Below are positions 55,450-59,560 of a DNA stretch of 59,560 bases, in pieces; within the stretch, counting starts at the first letter, position 1; each line of letters begins with the position of its first letter. The notes below the pieces were generated by a model. That model saw only the letters and a list, made by a program, of their open reading frames with translations, was not told the DNA's origin and ran no database searches. Source of the stretch: Bacteroidota bacterium (GTDB lineage: Bacteria > Bacteroidota > Bacteroidia > Chitinophagales > Chitinophagaceae); NCBI GenBank assembly GCA_018267575.1, contig JAFDYF010000072.1, positions 1 to 59,560 of the forward strand, written 5' to 3'. The translations under genes and the position numbers were made by a program.

Positions 55450-56166
55450 TCAACCCAAACGGTGATAGATAAAATCGGGCATCCATTTGAGCGCTTGCGC
55501 CACCAACCACCAGCGTTGGGTAATATAGACCCTCCATTTTCTTTTGTCGATTGCTTGGTAAATCTGTTTTGCCGCTTTTTCTGGTGGCGATACCCAAAAC
55601 CTTGCATTGCCCTTGGACATATTGGTATCCACATGGCCTGGCTGTATATCGGTTATATAGATTTCCGCTTCCAGTTTTTTTGACCGCATATGCAATCCTT
55701 CCAGATAAATACTTTGAAATGCCTTGCTTGCGCTATAGGCTGGTGCATAGCTATTGCCGCGAATAGATGCTAATGATGAAGTGGTGGCTAGCTGGCCATA
55801 CCCCTGATGATGAAAATAGTTAAAGGTGAAATTGACGATTTCGATAAAGCCGTTCACATTGGTATCGACCGTTGTGCGGTCCAATTTGATATCCAATACC
55901 TCGCTCACATCGCCATAGCCCGAGTTATAGATGAGTAAGTCTAATCCATTGAGTTTTTCAATCAGCAATTTAATATGGGAAATGCTTGTGCTACTGGTAA
56001 CATCAAAACATTCGGTGATGATATTGTTTGGATATTCAAGCTGTAGCGAATACAGCAAATCTTGGCGCCGGCCGGTAGCCCCCACCAGCCATCCTGAGTT
56101 AGCATATAGCTTGGCAAGCTCTCTTCCAATGCCGGAGGTAGCGCCTACAATTATGGCCTTTTTCAT
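55450..56166 (-). CDS. Short-chain dehydrogenase/reductase
   Basis: This is a classical SDR of 238 residues from ATG 56166, which gives MKKAIIVGATSGIGRELAKL; a longer frame from 56199 lacks family support. The cofactor motif is GATSGIG, the NAG-like motif is YNSGYGD, and the catalytic Tyr and Lys lie in YAPAYSASKAFQ. TDIQPGHVDTNM follows. It lies 29 bases downstream of the EamA permease gene and is likely co-transcribed with it. Substrate unknown. Confidence 0.92.
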   Translation of the reverse strand: MKKAIIVGATSGIGRELAKLYANSGWLVGATGRRQDLLYSLQLEYPNNIITECFDVTSSTSISHIKLLIEKLNGLDLLIYNSGYGDVSEVLDIKLDRTTVDTNVNGFIEIVNFTFNYFHHQGYGQLATTSSLASIRGNSYAPAYSASKAFQSIYLEGLHMRSKKLEAEIYITDIQPGHVDTNMSKGNARFWVSPPEKAAKQIYQAIDKRKWRVYITQRWWLVAQALKWMPDFIYHRLG

Positions 56167-56195
56167 TTTTAGTGGTTTCTGGTAAGCAAAAGCAA

Positions 56196-57107
56196 TCAAG
56201 GTTTCCGATTTCTGATGTTAGCAATTATCAGTCCAATTATTACTAACACTAAACTGATCACATGTACAATGGTTATAGATTCATTCAATAAATAAGCGGC
56301 TTCGATACTGGCAAAAATAGGTATCAGGTTTCCAAATAAGGCTGTTCGGGCAGCGCCTAGTCTGGCGATGGCCGCATTCCAGCATAGGTAACTGATTACC
56401 GAATTGCCCAAACCCAAATAGAGCACAATCCAGAACAGGTGCAGGTTCCATTGGATGGCGGGACTATGTTTTTGTTCCAAAATAAAAAAGGGAAGCAACA
56501 TCAAAGTACCCAAACTGAAGATGTAGGTGAGAAAGGTAAGTGGTGAAATGCCTGATGGCTTTTTTCTGGCCAATACATTATAAATGGCAAAGAAAAATGC
56601 TCCCAATAATACCCAGAGATCACCAAGCGAAAATTTTAATAGCAGGATATGCCTCAGGTCCCCTTTACCCATTAAATACAGGATGCCAAACACGCAGAGT
56701 GACAGACCCAGAATGCGCAGGGGTGTAACCCTTTCTTTTAAAAAAATGCTTGCCAGCACTACTGCCATGATCGGTGAAGAACTAGTGCCCACCAGCGCGA
56801 GGTTGATGGCAGTAGTATAATGGCCAGCTATATAAATGCAGGTGTTGAAAAGGGTGATGCCCGTCAAGGCACAATAGAACAAATATTTTTTGTTTTCTAG
56901 CAGTATTCTTTTTTCTGCCCTTAATGCCCTCAAACCAAAAGGCAGAATGATGATGGTCGCTGTCAGCCATCGGAAAAAAGCCATTGAAACCGGGGGCAAT
57001 AATTTGTATGCCGCCCTGGCTACTATAAAATTGCCTGACCAGATGAGTGCTGCAAGGGTAGCCAACGATATGCCTATGAGAACCTGTTTCTCAGATCGGG
57101 GGTTCAT
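56196..57107 (-). CDS. EamA/DMT-family transporter
   Basis: The 303-residue protein has about ten hydrophobic segments in two EamA repeats. The first begins LATLAALIWSGNFIVARAAY and the second LGDLWVLLGAFFFAIYNVLA. It also has the conserved FFRWLTATIIILPFG of helix 2. DMT transporters export or import amino acids, metabolites or drugs; specificity is not evident here. It is 112 bases downstream of the radical SAM gene on the same strand. Confidence 0.9.
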   Translation of the reverse strand: MNPRSEKQVLIGISLATLAALIWSGNFIVARAAYKLLPPVSMAFFRWLTATIIILPFGLRALRAEKRILLENKKYLFYCALTGITLFNTCIYIAGHYTTAINLALVGTSSSPIMAVVLASIFLKERVTPLRILGLSLCVFGILYLMGKGDLRHILLLKFSLGDLWVLLGAFFFAIYNVLARKKPSGISPLTFLTYIFSLGTLMLLPFFILEQKHSPAIQWNLHLFWIVLYLGLGNSVISYLCWNAAIARLGAARTALFGNLIPIFASIEAAYLLNESITIVHVISLVLVIIGLIIANIRNRKP

Positions 57108-57219
57108 GCAAGGAAGATAGGAAATATTAATATACGATTTCAGTTCTTCTGATCATAAAATTCGGTTATTCATGGTCGTTAAAGGAAAAAAGAATAAATG
57201 AGCGCAAATGATTTCAAGA

Positions 57220-58524
57220 TTATCCATGAGCAAAATCCATTTCAAAATTTCCATGAATACGTTCAATGGGTGGGTTGAAATACCCAAACTTCAGCTTGGG
57301 AAACTCTTCGTGGATAAGTTCCATGAGTTGCTTAATGCCCAAAAACTCGCCAGTATCGCTGACCCCAATCTTGCCGAGATACCAATCTGGATCAATATTG
57401 AAATTGCGCCATTGGATCATGGACATATCTGTTTCAATAATCAATTTACGCAAGGCTTCATATTCTTCCACACTATCGCTCATACCGGGAAACACAAAAT
57501 AATTGATAGATGCCCAGCCCCCAAAAGACCTGACCACTTTCAGACTTTCAACAATATCCTCAAATTGATAGTTGTTGGGACGGTAATAGGCTTCATAAAT
57601 ATGCTTGCGGGCTGAATTGGTACTCACACGGATGCTATCCAATCCCGATTCGCATAAAATTTTTACTGCATCTGGCTTAGAGCCATTGGTATTGATATTG
57701 ATACTGCCATTACTCGTGTGTTTACGCATTTCGATAATGGAATCACGGATGGTTTCCCACATGAGCAATGGCTCGCCTTCGCAACCTTGTCCAAAACTGA
57801 CAATGGGATAAGGCGCAGTTTGCAAATGCGGCACCGTGAACTCCACAATTTCTTCTGCGGTAGGTTTGAACACGAGCCGATCCTGTGTGGAAGGAATAGT
57901 TTCCTCCTGTGGTTGAAATGAAATACAACCAATACAATTGGCATTGCATGCAGGCGATGAGGGCACCGGGCATTCCCATCTGCCCAATGAAAAATTTCGA
58001 GCAGCCGGACATTGGTAAGTGAGGCAGCAGTTTTCCATCAAATGCTTCACCAATCGGTTATGTGGATATGATTTCAAAAGATAGTCGCTACCCGATTTTA
58101 TTTTTTCGCTATCATAACCAGCACATTCCTGACGGATATCCTGTTCGATGCGAACGGCCGGCACATAAAATTTTTCATTGTGCCAACCCACGGCTGTATA
58201 GCAAAACAAGGGCAGGGTAGGGGCCTCTTTTTCCGTTTCGTAAGCGGATAGATAAAGACCCGTATGTGCTGGTGGGATAAATGCCGCCACGGCAAACCCT
58301 TTATCGCATAGCCGCATCTCGCCCGTTTTTACATCGATGCCAATACCACGACGGCCAGGCAGTTCATATAAAGATCCCCCTTCAGGAAGTTCGATCCAAT
58401 CTTCTTCGGGAATGGGGACTGCGTCCCAACCACTACGGCCAGTTACGTATAAGGAAGTATCCTCGAAAATATTTCCCTTGCCATCGGAATAGAGTATATA
58501 GGGGGAATGTTTCAATGATTCCAT
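57220..58524 (-). CDS. Radical SAM protein with a cysteine-rich linker
   Basis: The 434-residue protein has the canonical CX3CX2C motif CNANCIGC (Cys-193, -197, -200) that binds the SAM-cleaving [4Fe-4S] cluster. It also has VSFGQGCEGEPLLMWETI (the GGE-like strand), a barrel with SININTNGSKPDAVKIL, and VSTNSARKHIYEAYYRPN. An N-terminal domain of about 160 residues of no known family precedes it. Just before the cluster motif lie Cys-166, -167, -172 and -185, enough for a second cluster. The product is unknown; no precursor peptide is apparent nearby. The membrane protein gene 30 bases upstream is the obvious partner. Confidence 0.85.
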   Translation of the reverse strand: MESLKHSPYILYSDGKGNIFEDTSLYVTGRSGWDAVPIPEEDWIELPEGGSLYELPGRRGIGIDVKTGEMRLCDKGFAVAAFIPPAHTGLYLSAYETEKEAPTLPLFCYTAVGWHNEKFYVPAVRIEQDIRQECAGYDSEKIKSGSDYLLKSYPHNRLVKHLMENCCLTYQCPAARNFSLGRWECPVPSSPACNANCIGCISFQPQEETIPSTQDRLVFKPTAEEIVEFTVPHLQTAPYPIVSFGQGCEGEPLLMWETIRDSIIEMRKHTSNGSININTNGSKPDAVKILCESGLDSIRVSTNSARKHIYEAYYRPNNYQFEDIVESLKVVRSFGGWASINYFVFPGMSDSVEEYEALRKLIIETDMSMIQWRNFNIDPDWYLGKIGVSDTGEFLGIKQLMELIHEEFPKLKFGYFNPPIERIHGNFEMDFAHG

Positions 58525-58554
58525 GCGTTTTTCTTTGTTTTTTGGGATTTGATT

Positions 58555-59151
58555 TTAAAGTCGGTCAGCCGTTATCCCAATTTCGGCGGATTTGTTTTCT
58601 GTCACTGCTCCCTGTAATTGTACTCTGCAAAAATCATTGAACTCATCTTCTTCTGCATCTGGCTCATCATCGTCCAAGGCCTCTTTTTGGAAAAGGGTAT
58701 TGTTCTTAAAGTCCAGGGTGAGCAAGCCATCTTTCAATATAATATTATTGAATGCCGACCATGGGTATTTTTTTTTGATCAAACTGTTAATGACCACCAT
58801 GTTCTTTGTAAAACCAACTTCCAAAGGATGTTTAGCCTGATACTCCAGAAATGCCAGAAAAAAAAGCACAAAGGCCACCCATTGTAGATAGGGCATCATG
58901 AACCAATACAGCCCCGCAATAACAAGTAAATACCGATACCTTGGCTGCTTTTCTTTTTCGACCAAAAAAATATTGTAGAAAACCCCAACCGCGATTGCCA
59001 AAGAAAATAAGGTAGCCGGATAAGTGAACTTTCCCGACAACCACTGGGCATACGTAAAAGCTAGTATGGAGAGTAGGCATAGCAAAATGCTGATGCGGTC
59101 TACCTGTTTCTCGCTGCTTTTCTTTAAAATGACGACATAGTCGTATTTCAT
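58555..59151 (-). CDS. Unknown membrane protein upstream of the radical SAM gene
   Basis: The 198-residue protein has three or four hydrophobic segments in the first 110 residues (SILLCLLSILAFTYAQWL, YPATLFSLAIAVGVFYNIFL, YLLVIAGLYWFMM, WVAFVLFFLAFLEY). A cytoplasmic-looking C-terminal half with acidic stretch LDDDEPDAEEDEFNDF follows. The soluble part (VGFTKNMVVINSLIKKKYPW and onward) resembles PH-like domains of small Bacteroidota membrane proteins, but I cannot name a family. ATG at 59151. It is the first gene of the unit leading into the radical SAM gene, 30 bases away. Confidence 0.72.
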   Translation of the reverse strand: MKYDYVVILKKSSEKQVDRISILLCLLSILAFTYAQWLSGKFTYPATLFSLAIAVGVFYNIFLVEKEKQPRYRYLLVIAGLYWFMMPYLQWVAFVLFFLAFLEYQAKHPLEVGFTKNMVVINSLIKKKYPWSAFNNIILKDGLLTLDFKNNTLFQKEALDDDEPDAEEDEFNDFCRVQLQGAVTENKSAEIGITADRL

Positions 59152-59560
59152 TCAACAAAATTTAGGCAAAAATAGTTAATGGGAATGGGAATAAGTTGAT
59201 TGGTTGAAAAGTTGAAAGGTTGAATATATCCTTCGTGGTTCTTTGTGCCTTCGTGTCTTAGTGGCGATAAAATTGAATTGCCTACATTCCACTTGTTTTT
59301 TAAACCACGGAGGATGCAGAGGCATGCACAGAGTGAGGCCTCTGCTCCCTCTGTGAAAAAACTCCTTGACCTCTGTGGTAAAACAATCAGGGATTAGAAA
59401 TTGGTTGGTTAGTTAGTTAATAATATGGAAACAACTTTTTTTTATGCTTTTAGCGTTCAGAAATCAGTGAATCAGTGGCAATCAAATTTACAAGTAACCG
59501 CAGGTACGGAGAGGCGGGGAGAGAAGTTGATTATTGAAGGGTTGATACCTTACCTATTTC
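59152..59560. repeat. Repeat-rich spacer at the right edge
   Basis: This 409-base stretch has no credible gene. Words shared with other gaps are: GTTGAAAAGTTGAAAGGTTG near 59200 (compare 17905-17935), CTTTGTGCCTTCGTGTC near 59241 (reverse complement class of 21824-21843), CCCTCTGTGAAAA near 59347, and AATCAGTGAATCAGTG at 59462-59477 (inverted copy of the 16-base word at 21616). Recurrent GGTTGGTTAGTTAGTTAAT follows 59401. Confidence 0.55.

Noticed and set aside
1..59560. tRNA or rRNA genes
   Set aside because: I scanned the non-coding gaps for T-loop (GTTCGA-type) sequences and ribosomal RNA-like stretches and found none; a covariance-model search would be the decisive test.

Overview
The window looks like chromosomal DNA of a Bacteroidota member, most likely the Chitinophagaceae or a close relative. 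Supporting signs are a SusD/RagB-type lipoprotein, a 1110-residue SecA with a C-terminal SEC-C zinc motif, a sigma/anti-sigma pair of the Bacteroidota kind, two secreted GH29 fucosidases with two sulfatases, several starts without Shine-Dalgarno sequences, and several upstream boxes fitting the Bacteroidota -7 element TAnnTTTG. The genus is inference; no rRNA or tRNA gene is present to settle it.

Layout. 1-3.9 kb (minus strand): the front part of a respiratory complex I operon, nuoA-B-C-D followed directly by nuoH, with no nuoE, nuoF or nuoG between D and H; the operon runs off the left edge. 4.4-13.6 kb: an orphan SusD lipoprotein, a secreted S9 peptidase, an RDD membrane protein, secA, and a solitary succinate dehydrogenase/fumarate reductase iron-sulfur subunit. 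13.8-21.6 kb: sugar metabolism (GH13 enzyme, FGGY gluconokinase, glucokinase), rpsA and rpiA. 22-26 kb: a divergent gamma-glutamyltranspeptidase-like protein, an esterase-like hydrolase, a DUF4468-like protein and a phosphoglycerate mutase. 26.1-33 kb (minus): two sulfatases, two GH29 alpha-L-fucosidases and a cysteine-less isochorismatase-like protein, which reads as a small locus for a sulfated, fucose-containing glycan. 33-34 kb: a gene-poor 1.1 kb gap with a possible coding remnant. 34-38.5 kb: pgi, an unknown small secreted protein, an unknown predicted lipoprotein, and an ECF sigma/anti-sigma pair.

38.6-42 kb (minus): a half-size TauE-type permease, inorganic pyrophosphatase, DUF190, the fluoride channel CrcB, an unknown lipoprotein and PhoH. 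CrcB, DUF190 and the lipoprotein are packed without gaps, and pyrophosphatase is a classic fluoride-sensitive enzyme. 42.2-47.5 kb: a YCF48/BNR-like secreted protein, a methyltransferase, a Gfo/Idh/MocA oxidoreductase with an NHS-type permease, and pcm. 47.5-50.8 kb: two overlapping genes for large exported proteins of unknown function. 51-53.4 kb: a small plus-strand cluster of a ketosynthase-fold protein, a NodB polysaccharide deacetylase and a FabZ-like hotdog protein; the first and third have lost expected catalytic residues. 53.4-59.2 kb (minus): lepA, then an SDR oxidoreductase, an EamA permease, a cysteine-rich radical SAM protein and an unknown membrane protein.

Many spacers carry degenerate dispersed repeats. 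These include a 16-base word in three copies exactly 93 bases apart plus a distant inverted copy, a TCCCG...CGGGA hairpin word at two loci with a related third, and low-complexity words of the kinds GGGAATTGGG and CTCTGCGTGAAA. One GC-rich word of this type appears to be translated as part of the NuoD N-terminus. I saw no CRISPR array, complete insertion sequence, prophage, rRNA or tRNA. The most interesting candidates for undescribed biology are the catalytically degenerate ketosynthase/deacetylase/dehydratase cluster, the overlapping 754/341-residue pair, the radical SAM/membrane protein pair, and the CrcB-associated lipoprotein.
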